Positions 33,421 to 44,002 of a stretch of 64,000 nt of DNA are shown here, in pieces. How positions within the stretch are numbered: position 1 is the stretch's first letter; every line of letters starts with the position of its first letter. The DNA comes from Periplaneta americana. Lineage: Eukaryota > Arthropoda > Insecta > Blattodea > Blattidae. Under the pieces are notes generated by a model. It worked only from the letters and a program-made list of their open reading frames with translations. It ran no database searches and was not told where the DNA came from. A program made the translations under genes and the position numbers. Location of the stretch: positions 121,292,226-121,356,225 of the forward strand of contig NC_091117.1 of NCBI RefSeq assembly GCF_040183065.1, in the 5' to 3' direction.

Positions 33421-33985
33421 AAAACATTACAGTTTATCAATAACGGCCCACCCATCGGGAATAAGGCCAAGTTAATAAATAGTGAGTGCGTTTACGCGTA
33501 ATATTAATAGTAGGCCTATATGACAACATCTAAACAATGCGTAGTCAATTCAAACTGTGTGAACTGTGTAAGTGTAATATATATAATAGTTTCGAAAGCA
33601 GTAATTCACGACTTAAATCAACGATCTGAGTTGGTGATACTATGAAGAGAAACTAAAGAAAAATAATCATTTGTCTTATATCAGACTAGTGTAGGCTGTA
33701 GTAAATGTTTGACATTGTTTTTACTATTACAATGTATTCTTGCACTTTATTAAACATTTCAAATACTACAGCTTTCAGATTGAAGCCACAGCGGTAAGAA
33801 GTGTTATGCACTTACGGGTAAAAGCGTATCGCTTCATTATTAAAAGAACTATCCATAGGCGTCAAATTGTACAGAAACTGCATTATATTGTATATTGGGG
33901 TTTGTAGTTGTTTTGAATTTGTGGCAATTATCATAACGGCTTTTTATTAATGGACGAAATAATACGCGTAATAGACTAGCCTACG
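33421..33985. other. Intergenic, nothing recognised
   Basis: AT-rich DNA without supported features. Confidence 0.4.
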
Positions 33986-34233
33986 TGTTCGATGAAATTC
34001 AAAATTATGGTTTATTTAACGACGCTCGCAACTGCAGAGGTTATATCAGCGTCGCCGATGTGTCGGAATTTTGTCCCGCAGTTCTTTTACATGCCAGTAA
34101 ATCTACTGACATCAGCCTGTCGCATTTAAACACACTTAAATGCCATCGATCTCGGCCGGTATCGAACCCGCAACCTCGAGCATAGAACGCTAGCGCTATA
34201 CAACTACGCTACCGAGGGCAGCTGTTCGATGAA
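33986..34233 (-). mobile_element. tRNA-derived SINE, family 2, with 11-bp target-site duplication
   Basis: Body 33997-34222. On the minus strand it begins CGGTAGCGTAGTTGTATAGC (A-box region), has the B-box GGGTTCGATACCGGC, and ends GAGCGTCGTTAAATAAACC. TGTTCGATGAA is repeated exactly at 33986-33996 and 34223-34233. It is unrelated in body sequence to family 1, though both end in a similar CGTCGT(T/A)AAATAA tail. Confidence 0.92.
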
Positions 34234-34787
34234 TGAGGAACTTAAGTGAAAATAGCAAGTACATTAATTATTATTCGTAGCTTACGTAAAGACATTATTT
34301 TCATCTTCAGCTGATTCTTTTGACAGCTTTCATGACAAGCAGAGCAATCCTCACCTGCTTAATCAGTGATTTCATTATCCTCATCAACGTTATCATATTC
34401 CTCAGAAATGCACACGAGAAATAAGATTGACTTGCTATATAGCTCTGCTTATAGAATTTCATGCGAATGGATAAAAAAAAACTTGATTCCAAATTGAGTG
34501 GCTTATTATTTTATTTTAGTGCAGTTTAATCTGATCATTTAACAAATTGTGCTTTCCGCTTTGCTTGTGTAGTAGCCTAGGTTTACATTTAGGGTCTACC
34601 AGACAGCAAAGCATTAGCAATCACTTTACTTAATAAATACGTATATAAATAATGTGTAAAGAAAAGGTTCACCTTAAATCTGTCTTATTAATTGATATTT
34701 GGAAGAATAATGTAATAAATGATACAAAACAATGTTGTATCTAGGTATATTGCAAGCGTTTGTTAATGTATGGAATTTAACCGCTTT

Positions 34788-34835
<48 letters not shown>

Positions 34836-35527
34836 GTAATAATAATAATAATAAATCCATTACTAAGAAAAAAATCTCTGTATAATACACTGTTTATGCT
34901 GTTATATCTGATATTTTTAGTCTGTAAAAAATCAGAAAAACCCTTCAAATATGAGGCAGTAGTAATGTATAAAAGATGGTACGGATAACGGAATTACAAA
35001 ATTGAAAGTTGTATCGACAGAATTTAAACGTACTTATTTTGTGGGGACTTTGGTAAGTATGGAAGCAGTAGAATGGAAGCGATGTGTTCAAGAGATTAGT
35101 TTCAATGCCTTGTGAAAACATATTACGGAAATGCTTATTGCAATGACAACACATTAAGAGAAGTAAAACCATAATTTAAAGCATTAATATATCATAGTAT
35201 GTTCATCGAAGTAGTTCAGGATAACATTAAACTTTTTCACCGAATTTTAAATTCAATAAAAAAAAAGAAAGAAAGAAACAGACAATTTATTTGCAAACGT
35301 AACGAATTTGTGGTTAAATCTCCAACTTACCAGTAAATTTCAGAAGTTTCGAAGTAATCTAGGATTTAAGAAGAAAAAAGAATATCCATATGTATTCTTT
35401 TGCTAACTGCTGAGTAATTTTCATCCCAAGTATTTTAACCTGTTCTCAAGGTAGTACTTAAAAACACTACAAGAGTTTCTTTAAGAAGGTCTAACTAAGC
35501 ATAAATTTCGACAGAATTACGAAATAT
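34234..35527. other. Intergenic with (TAA)n microsatellite
   Basis: The microsatellite runs 34789-34854. No gene or element was recognised in the rest. Confidence 0.5.
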
Positions 35528-35822
35528 TAGACATTGTTGTTTAGTCAACTGTCCGAAGAAAGGTTTGAACTCACAAGTGAAACCAACAAGGCACCACTTA
35601 TGAGGCAACTAGGCCAGAAGATAATGGAGTAGGGTGGCCGGTTTCTTTCCCCCTACATTGCATACATCGCTGACTAACTACATATTATACTAATCAGACT
35701 TTAGATGCATTCAAACAATATTATTCTTCCTCTGACACATATCGTCAAGTGAGATATACTGCCTGATAATAGATGTACATATCAGCCAGAACCTCAATCT
35801 GAAGCAATATTAGACATTGATT
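35528..35822 (+). repeat. Interspersed repeat family R1, copy 2
   Basis: Matches 10080-10358 (see that entry). This copy keeps GGTTTGAACTCACAAGTGAA and GATGTACATATCAGCCAGAA. Confidence 0.75.
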
Positions 35823-36084
35823 AAGAAAAATATTATAAATCTAATAGAGTTTTATAGTATGCCCAAAATTATCACCCAGATTTGTCAAGTTTGACTTCAT
35901 AGTTAGAGGAAAGCCCGTCATCTTCTGCATAAATTCAATGTGTAATATACTGTATTCCTTCACAGATGAGAAATTCCTCTATTCTGAAAGATCAGCAATG
36001 CCTTTACGTGTATATTACGCACTTAAAATTGTAGATAATATAAAAAAACAGTTGATTATTATTGGACAGTGATTATTAAGAGAG
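35823..36084. other. Intergenic, nothing recognised
   Basis: AT-rich flanking DNA. Confidence 0.4.
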
Positions 36085-36124
36085 ATAAATAAATAAATAA
36101 ATAAATAAATAAATATATATATAT

Positions 36125-36172
<48 letters not shown>
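36085..36172. repeat. (TAAA)n / (TA)n microsatellite
   Basis: A TAAA-type run passes into TATATA repeats and abuts the LINE 3' end at 36178. Confidence 0.95.
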
Positions 36173-36177
36173 CGTAC

Positions 36178-36245
36178 TGGCTTTTAAGAAACCCGGAGGT
36201 TCATTGCCGCCCTCACATAAGTCCGCCATTGGTCCCTATCCATAT
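36178..36245 (-). mobile_element. RTE-like LINE, copy 3 (only the last ~70 bp)
   Basis: GGCTTTTAAGAAACCCGGAG and TTGCCGCCCTCACATAAG match 30903-30950. It is an extremely 5'-truncated insertion beside a TA microsatellite. Confidence 0.8.
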
Positions 36246-36879
36246 ATATGGTCATATGGTTATGGATGAAAGCTAACAATTTAATTTAGTAACTAATAAG
36301 ATCCCATGTAGACTACGTGTAAACTACATGCAGATATCGTTCGTTGACGTAAAATTATGATCTGGGACACATCGCTGAAGAACACCTTCAAAATTGCACC
36401 AGAAATATAACACAGTCTTGCGACCAAAGCAGTCTGTTAAGTTGGGCGAAAAATCTTGTACTAAGAGGAACCTGGTCCAACAAAACCACGAAAAATTAGG
36501 GGCCTGCTTAGTTGGGTACTCTTCGTAGTGTTTGATGACAGAATGAATAGTCCAGAATTATGGCCATATCGTTCTGATCTGGGTGTATGATTTTATCTAT
36601 AAAAAATACCTTTCGAAATTTAGAAACTGGAATAAGAAGATTGGTCCGCGAAATGTAGCAAGAGGGCACGTCCGCCACCTCAATACTTTTCCGAAAAATA
36701 GTTCTGAGGGAAATAATTTACTCAGTAGAAAAATGGAAAGTACGTTTTTAATTGGAGGAAAGGTGATTTGAAGGGCGTAGTTCGTCCCAAATTTGTTTTA
36801 TAACATTTTGCCAAACTGCTTGAACCATTAGTGAAGCCATAGCATCATTCATTTAAGATGTTCTCATTAGACTACAACT
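36246..36879. other. Intergenic, nothing recognised
   Basis: No supported feature. The 36583-36771 ORF has no family resemblance that I can name. Confidence 0.35.
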
Positions 36880-37950
36880 GGCAAATTTTGGATGACGGGC
36901 TTGTGGTCGGGTTGAAAACATGACTAGGTTAGATAAAGGTGTTCAGTCTATCATAATTGACAAACAACCTTTGCTTGTTATGTGCATTGTGGTACTCATT
37001 GCTATAACTTGATCATGAAGGAGAGTTGTAATTAATCTAGAACAGTAAAAAAAAATGCTATGGAATAGCCCAATCAGCTGGGAATCTTATTTTTCAACAC
37101 GAAAGTTAAATCTGTATTCACCCATATCCATGAGAAAGCAATTCAACAATCAAATGAAAATATTGCCTGGATCAAACCACTCTCTCCCACAAAATGGATC
37201 TACCGAAAGTCACAAATAGAAAATATTTTGAAAAAAAAAAAATTATTTGGTCTTTAAAACATTGAGTAAACTATCAGAAGAACGTTACCAAGGAGCAAGA
37301 CATAATCTAGTCAGTGTGCTTAAAAACTGAGTAATATATCTTGGTTTGTTAATGAGGGAATAGATAATTGATGTCCTTGAACTCTTCAACAAGTCTTTCC
37401 AGGGGAAGAAAAATACTATGTTAGGTTTCATTAAATATGTTGAAACTATTGTTGATGGTTTAAACGGATTTAGACCTAATGAAAAGATTCAATATATTTT
37501 AAAAGATTGTAATGAGAAAGCAAATTTGATAGAACAGCCTGAATCACATGCATATCAATCATAATATGAAGATTACTGTCAACAAGAATATTTTGAAGTG
37601 ATAGATACAGTTGTGGTGTGACTTCAAAATCGAGTTCTTACTCACCGTGGTGGAAAGAAACAAGTTCTGCTGAAAAATATCGTGATGAAAAGGAAAAATT
37701 CTGATGTGATAGCACCTTATCCTGGACACAGCATATTTAAAAGTGGAGATACAGTTGTTCTAACAAAAGAACAAGATTTCCTGCTAAAGTGATGCTAGAG
37801 AAGCTTTAAAGTCAATGACAAAAAAGGGGTTAGGTGTATATTCAGAAATGTAGAAAATCTTGTCGGCTTTTACTGACATAACCATTGTCCAGCTGTGAAG
37901 CTGAAAGAGCTTCATTGCACTACGCAGACTCAAGACTTCCTTTCGATCAA
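36880..37950 (+). pseudogene. Decayed hAT (DUF4371/ZMYM1-like) transposase
   Basis: Scattered over several frames are, in the right order: GVQSIIIDKQPLL (about 36935-36975), the motif IKPLSPTKWIYRKSQIENIL (about 37170-37230, matching the family LxPLxxTRW box), EVIDTVVVxLQNR (about 37590-37635), and the C-terminal dimerisation motif around ALRRLKTSFRST (about 37915-37950). Many stops and at least four frame changes. It is a fossil unrelated by close identity to the copies at 1 and 20171. Confidence 0.65.
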
Positions 37951-38623
37951 CCTTTGACGCAAAAAAAAAAAAAAGAAAAAGGCTCAATCATGTAGCAGTG
38001 TGTCACATCTACAGATAAGTACTGAATGAGATTTACAGCAAAAGATTGCAAACATTTTTATTTCAAGAATGACGCAAGGAAAAATGAGTTCAGAATTGTT
38101 TGGGACTAATGCACAGGAAAATGTTACTATTGTACAAACAAGTTAACAACGAAATAATTGATGCAGTATAACAATTTTAGCGATTCATTCCAAATAAATA
38201 ACAGGTACTAAAGTAATACATAGAAAGTTAGTTATCAATTATCTTTATTGTAAAACTAATTCCGAATCCTAGTTTAAGTGAACTAAAGAAAATCCTGAAA
38301 TGATGACAAGTAAAAATAAATCAGAGCTGAAAAATACTTACTGGTATATTATGATTTCAATTAATTGTAATGCAGAGCCAAAAAGGTACGCAGGTCTGAT
38401 GAAGATGACTGTCGGGTCTCTGAGATAAGGATCTGGAGGAAAACCGAGTGTCTCCCCCAATAATCAGATGTTAGTGATGCCAATAATTGCTACGATGCTA
38501 CTATCACCACTAACACAGAGTTACGAATTGTAAGGATGTGACCAACATTAAAAAAAAACTTCTTCAGTATTCCTTTCTATTATTAAAATTTCACCGCATT
38601 CAGTAATTTTGCTACAAATGTAA
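37951..38623. other. Intergenic, nothing recognised
   Basis: AT-rich DNA leading into the tandem array. Confidence 0.4.
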
Positions 38624-40617
38624 AAATAATAACTTTCTGGAAAGTATTGTAAACTTTTATAGGCTAGAAATTAAATAAGATTTCGCGATAACAATAAATG
38701 ACTTTCTAAAAAGTTGTGTAAACTTGTATAGGCTAGAAATTAATCAGGATTTAGCGATAACAGTAAATGACAATCTGAAAAGTTGTGTAAACTTGTATAG
38801 GCTAGAAATTAATTAGGATTTAGCGACAACAGTAAATGACAATCTGAAAAGTTGCGTAAACTTTTAAAGTATAGGAATTAATTAGGATTTAGTGATAACA
38901 ATAAATAACTCTCTGGAAGTTTTGTAAATTTATATAGGCTAGGAATTAATTAGGATTTAGCGATAACGAAAAAATGACTTTCTAAAAAGTTGTGTAAACT
39001 TGTATAGGGTAGAAATTAATTAGAATTTAGCGACAACAATAAATGGCTTTCTAAAATGTTGTGTAAACTTGTATAGGCTAGAAATCAATTAGAATTTAGC
39101 GACAACAATAAATGGCTTTCTAAAATGTTGTGTAAACTGGTATAGGCTAGATATTAATTAGAATTTAGCGACAACATTAAATGACTTTCTGAAAAGTTGT
39201 GCAAACTTGTATAGGCTAGAAATTAATTAGAATTTAGCGATAACAATAAAACGACTTTCTAAAAAGTTGTGTAAACTTGTATAGGCTAGGAATTAATTAG
39301 GATTTAGCGATAACAAAAAAATGGCTTTCTAAGAAGTTGTGTAAATTTGTATAGGCTAGAAATTAATTAGAATTTAGCGACAACAATAAATGGCTTTCTA
39401 AAAAGTTGTGTAAACTGGTATAGCTAGATATTAATTAGGATTTAGCGATAACAATAAAATGACTTTCTAAAAAGTTGTGCAAACTTGTATAGGCTAGAAA
39501 TTAATTAGAATTTAGCGATAACAATAAAATGACTTTCTAAAAACATGTGTAAACTTGTGTAGGCTAGAAATTAATTAGGATTTAGCGATAACAATAAATG
39601 ACTTTCTAAAAAGTTGTGAAAACCCTTATAGCCTAGAAATCAATTAGGATTGAGCAATAACAATAAATGACTTTCGGAAAAGTTTTGTAAACTTGTGTAG
39701 GCTAGGAATTCATTAGGATTTAGCGATGACAATAAATAACTTTCTGAAATGTTTTGTAAACTTATATAGACTAGAAATTAATTATAATTTAGCGATAACA
39801 ATAAATGACTTTCTAAAAAGTTTTGTAAACTTGTATAGCCTAGAAATTAATTAGGATTGAGCAATAACAATAAATTACTTTTTGAAAAGTTTTGTAAACT
39901 TGTGTAGGTTAGGAATTCATTAGGATTTAGCGATGACAATAAATAATTTTATAAAAAGTTTTGTAAACTTATGTAGGCTAGAAATTAATCAGGATATATG
40001 GATAACAATAAATAACTTCCTTAAAAGTTTTGTAAACCTGTATAGGCTAGGAATTAATGACGATTTAGCTATAAAAATAAGTGAATTTATGAAATGTTTT
40101 GTAAATTTGTGTAGGCTATTAATTCATTAGGATTGACGATAACAATAAATAACTTTCTGAAAAGTTTTGTAAATTTGTAAAGGCTAAGAATTAATTAGGA
40201 TTTAGCGATAATAAATAACTTTCTAAATGTTTCTGTAAATTTGTAAAGGCTAGGAATTGATTGGGATTCAGCGCTATCAATAAATAACTTTCTGAAAAGT
40301 TTTGTGAATTTATATAGGCTAGGACTTAATTAAGATATAGCGATAACAATAAATAACTTTCTGAAAAGTTTTCTTAACATGTATAAGCTAGGACTTAATT
40401 AGGATTTAGCGATATCAATGAATAGCTTTCTGAAAAGTTTTGTGAATTTATATAGGCTAGGAATTAATTAAGATTTAGCGATAACAAAAAATAACTTTCT
40501 GAAAAGTTTTGTAAAGTTGTATAAGCTAGGAATTAATTAGGATTTAGCGATTACAATGAATAACTTTTTGAAAAGTTTTGTAAACTTACATAGGAATTAA
40601 TTAGGATTTAGTGAAAG
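38624..40617. repeat. 69-bp tandem repeat array, about 29 copies
   Basis: The unit contains AAAAGTTGTGTAAACTTGTA, TAGGCTAGAAATTAATTAGG and ATTTAGCGATAACAATAAAT. Copies differ by substitutions and 1-3 bp indels. The left half of the array mostly carries GTTGTGTAAAC and the right half (from about 39665) GTTTTGTAAA. Some right-hand units also share GGAATTCATTAGG in alternation, suggesting higher-order pairs. An ORF at 39933-40130 is only the repeat read in frame (23 codons per unit) and is not considered a gene. Confidence 0.95.
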
Positions 40618-40636
40618 AAATAGTAAAGTTCTGTGG

Positions 40637-40960
40637 ACCGTACCATTAGTAAGTGCCACGCCCCGTAGAGTCATGATGTAAGTCATCATGCCTACAACTC
40701 GCGATGCGGAATGCCCGCTGGTTCGAGTCTTCATGGAGAAGGAATTTTTTTCTTATAAGATTTCAGCCAGTTTATGGAACGATGTCCATCCAGCACCGTA
40801 ATGAATTTGAAGAGTTACAATAGGTAGCGAAATACGGTTATGGAAACCAGATATAATAACCAGAGATCATCGTGCTAACCACACGACACCTCGGTTCTGG
40901 TTGGATAATCGTTCACTTCTGCTGATGCATGTGAACGTGGGGTAAACAGGCGGATTTAAT
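40637..40960 (+). mobile_element. tRNA-derived SINE, family 3
   Basis: Begins near a degenerate A-box, has the B-box-like GCTGGTTCGAGTCTTC, and then a long body with GATCATCGTGCTAACCACAC, GGTTCTGGTTGGATAATCG and CATGTGAACGTGGGG. The layout and body are those of a longer (about 320-bp) insect SINE. No other copy lies in the window. Confidence 0.6.
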
Positions 40961-42433
40961 ATAATTAATAAACATACCGTAGAAAGAGTGCGATATTGAC
41001 GTACTTTCAATATCCGATTTTCAATTCAATCTCAGTTGAAACATGAAAATGCTGTTAACCGTTCAACATCGCTGAGAAGAATATCACCACTAGAGTTAGA
41101 GATACCAGATACATAGAAAAACTATTAATCGCATCGAGATTTAACAATACAGTGAATGAGATGCATCGTCGTCGTCGTCGTCGTCCTTTTATGCATCTTA
41201 GTTTTCCAGTGTATAATATGATCTCCATTTGACAAGCATTTTTAATGAATCAATGAACAATGCAATGCACAGAATCTTCCCTAACAAAACTATTCGAACT
41301 CTTATGCATGACTAGGGTTTCATGACCACAAGAAAGATTCTGAACTGTGAACGCAACATTAAGTAAAGCAGGGTAACGAACCATACGTAGAATCCTCTGA
41401 TAACAGGAAACGAGGTATCAACAATTTTATTGTAATCTCTATCATTCATGACAGTGATTGACAACCTGCACTGGATAATTCCTGATCCTCAATGTGTGAA
41501 TGAATTCCCACACATACCTTAGACCAAAGTGCAAACAAGGGAAATAGTATATAACAGCAGTAAGGGATGCAGGATGTCAGGCACTCATCACCAGGCTTAC
41601 TGCAAACATTTCATCATTCAAGGGAGCTGAACACGTCGAGATGTCCGGTAAGAAAAATCTACGGATCTAAATCATTACTCAAATACTGTATAAGCAGTTG
41701 CTACTGTACTAATAGTCATGCCACTTAGCCTTTGAAGAATCTGGATTAGGATATTAAGGGTATTTTCTCTATTAGATAATAGGTAGTAATAGTGTTGTTG
41801 AATAGAGAATGTAATTTTCATCTTGCTCAATAATGACAATGTAATAATAATTTGTATTATAGGAATGCTAACTCGTCCTTTCAAACTATTGTGAACCTTC
41901 AAAACGTCTACCAAGTAGTCAATGTTGCTTTCCTCTGTGTGGATATAGCTATGTTACCTTTATTATGTGTGGAGGTATTTCGAAGCCTTTTAAATTCATG
42001 TTTATATAAATATGCAAACAAAATTTCATTTACGAAAGAATGAAGATTTCACGATTCCTGTTACCACATAATTAGTATTGATTTATTTAACATACTGATT
42101 TTATATATAACAAACGATAATCAAGCCGTTTTTGTCTTGGTTATTCCATTCCATACTCGTAAATAATTATTTTTCTTCTGCAGATACGAATTTCTTTTGT
42201 GTTATTCTAATTCTGCAACTTCCTGAGAAGATTAAGAACTCTAATCTTGAGGTAGGATCCCTGTAACATTCATTTCCAAATATACGTAGTTGAAGATTTT
42301 TAAGAAATTAATTTCGTGGAAGGTAAGAAATTCTGTGGCAGACCACGATGTAAATTAAATGGTAACGTCATTGCAGACTTACGTTATTCAAAAACATATC
42401 TTCATACAACAGACACATTCAACATCCTATTGA
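40961..42433. other. Intergenic with a short (CGT)n run
   Basis: (CGT)n at 41165-41187. The remainder shows no supported gene. It is the unique flank of the retrotransposon. Confidence 0.45.
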
Positions 42434-42437
42434 GAAG

Positions 42438-43525
42438 TGTGGGTGAAGTGGTCGTTATTGAGGCCCCACGTTGGAGACCATTTGAGGGTGGGTGCGTCTC
42501 GGTGTTGCGTGAGATTCACTCAGGGTAGCCGAGGTACGGTTGTGGTGTAGGATGATGTCGGGAATAGTACCAAGCCGGCTACTTATAAAAGGCAGTGTAA
42601 ACTCCAAAACTATACGTTTATTGTCGTATTCACTTGGTAAACCCTAGAGTATGTATTTCCGGCTGACTTATAATTCAATCGTTGGTCGCACTTCTGTATC
42701 GACTCTATGGCGGCTCTGAATAAGCTCTATCCGATACTATAAATTCAATACTCTGTCCAGTACACTATGATCGAAGCTCCTAAACGTTGACGAGTGGTCT
42801 CGCTGATGACAAAGTTCTATCTATCGAGTCTTCGCCAGAAGAAAGACTATTAAGTTGGGCCGCCGACACGAAAAAAAGATGTCGCGCCGTCTACACGAAG
42901 AAAAGTAATTATCCTGTCGACACGAAACGAAGTAGTTATTCTGCCCTGTATGTAGGGCCGTCGACACGAAAAGGAGTAGTGATTGTGCCCTGTATGTAGG
43001 GCCGCCGACACGATGAGATGTTGTCCTTGTCTCCGCTCCCCGTCACCCTTATTTATAAAAACCTATCCTATGCTAAAACTAACTATCCTATTGGTTAAAA
43101 ACTACGTCACTTAACCGGCCTAAAATCTATTCTCTATTGGTCCAAAGTGACCTCATAAGCTAAACCAAGATCTCTCCTTATTGGGCGCGAAATACGTCAT
43201 CTCTAAATTTAAACTTTGGATTTCCCATAACCTCTAATTAGTTTGTATATCTCTCAAGAATACCCGTTCTTTGGAAAACCCAAGCTTGCAATTACTTTCC
43301 CACGGGTCCAGTCCAACTTCGGCTTTTACGCATCGCCGAGTGTCTATATACAATCACGCACAAGGTGGCCCTAAATCTGTCCGATGCTGACAAGTGACGA
43401 AACACCTGTGTGGGAAGCTAATTCTAACGAAGTCGCCAGAACATCCCCGCGAATACATGTAATAAAAATATGGAGATATCACTTCGCTAATAAATCGGTC
43501 TCTCCCTCTCCTAATTCCTGCTTCA
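42438..43525 (-). repeat. 3' LTR (1,088 bp)
   Basis: Starts TGTGGGTGAAG and ends CCTGCTTCA on the plus strand. It differs from the other LTR by a 5-bp insertion (TCTCG, near 42495). I saw no base substitutions on reading. It carries AATAAA (minus strand, near 42608) and a TATA-like TATAAATAAGG (minus strand, near 43055). Confidence 0.95.
42855..43015. repeat. Internal LTR tandem repeats with CGACACGA core
   Basis: Five spaced copies of C-G-(A/C)-C-A-C-G-A around 42868, 42890, 42918, 42963 and 43008, some within a duplicated TGCCCTGTATGTAGGGCCG segment. The same block is at 50347-50500 in the other LTR. It could be an enhancer-like array; this is inference. Confidence 0.7.
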
Positions 43526-44002
43526 AATGCCCATCTACATAACACTGGAAATTCCCGAAAGAGTTTCCAATGTTATGAGATGTCCCCGCTTTCTGCCTAT
43601 AACTAGCCTCATAGTTCCCCTTAGCGGTCAGCCGGTGATACATTATTTACAATACAATCAGATTACAATGTCACTACAAACAATTACAATAAATATTACA
43701 TATATCTTCACAAGCCTTTCTATGTACACAACTCTCACACAATAAGCACAACAATGTACAATTTATATTCACATTTACATATGTACAATACCATTCATTC
43801 ACATATTTACATTTATTTATTCATTGATCAATTACACACTCTGCGTGCTTGGTTGTACCAGCCGCGCTGTACACGGTCACCTGGCTGTACGCGTGAGACT
43901 AACTATCCTTACTCTTTCTCATTCCTGCCTCCTGCCTCTCCTGTTTGAAAGGCCGCAAGAGTTGCTTGTGGTACCTTCCAACAGGTTTACTTTTTCCCCT
44001 TT

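Noticed and set aside
39933-40130. ORF of repeated 23-residue units
   Set aside because: It is only the 69-bp tandem repeat read in one frame; neighbouring units are not open.
38624-40617. CRISPR-like regular array
   Set aside because: Units are directly contiguous with no unique spacers, and the genome is eukaryotic.
42787-42999. 70-aa ORF present identically in both LTRs (also 50273-50485)
   Set aside because: It lies in LTR repeat sequence, reads opposite to the element's genes and has no domain; duplication only reflects the LTR pair.
43526-44002. Envelope-like ORF after pol
   Set aside because: Only about 475 bp with stops in all minus-strand frames; no signal peptide or membrane segment.
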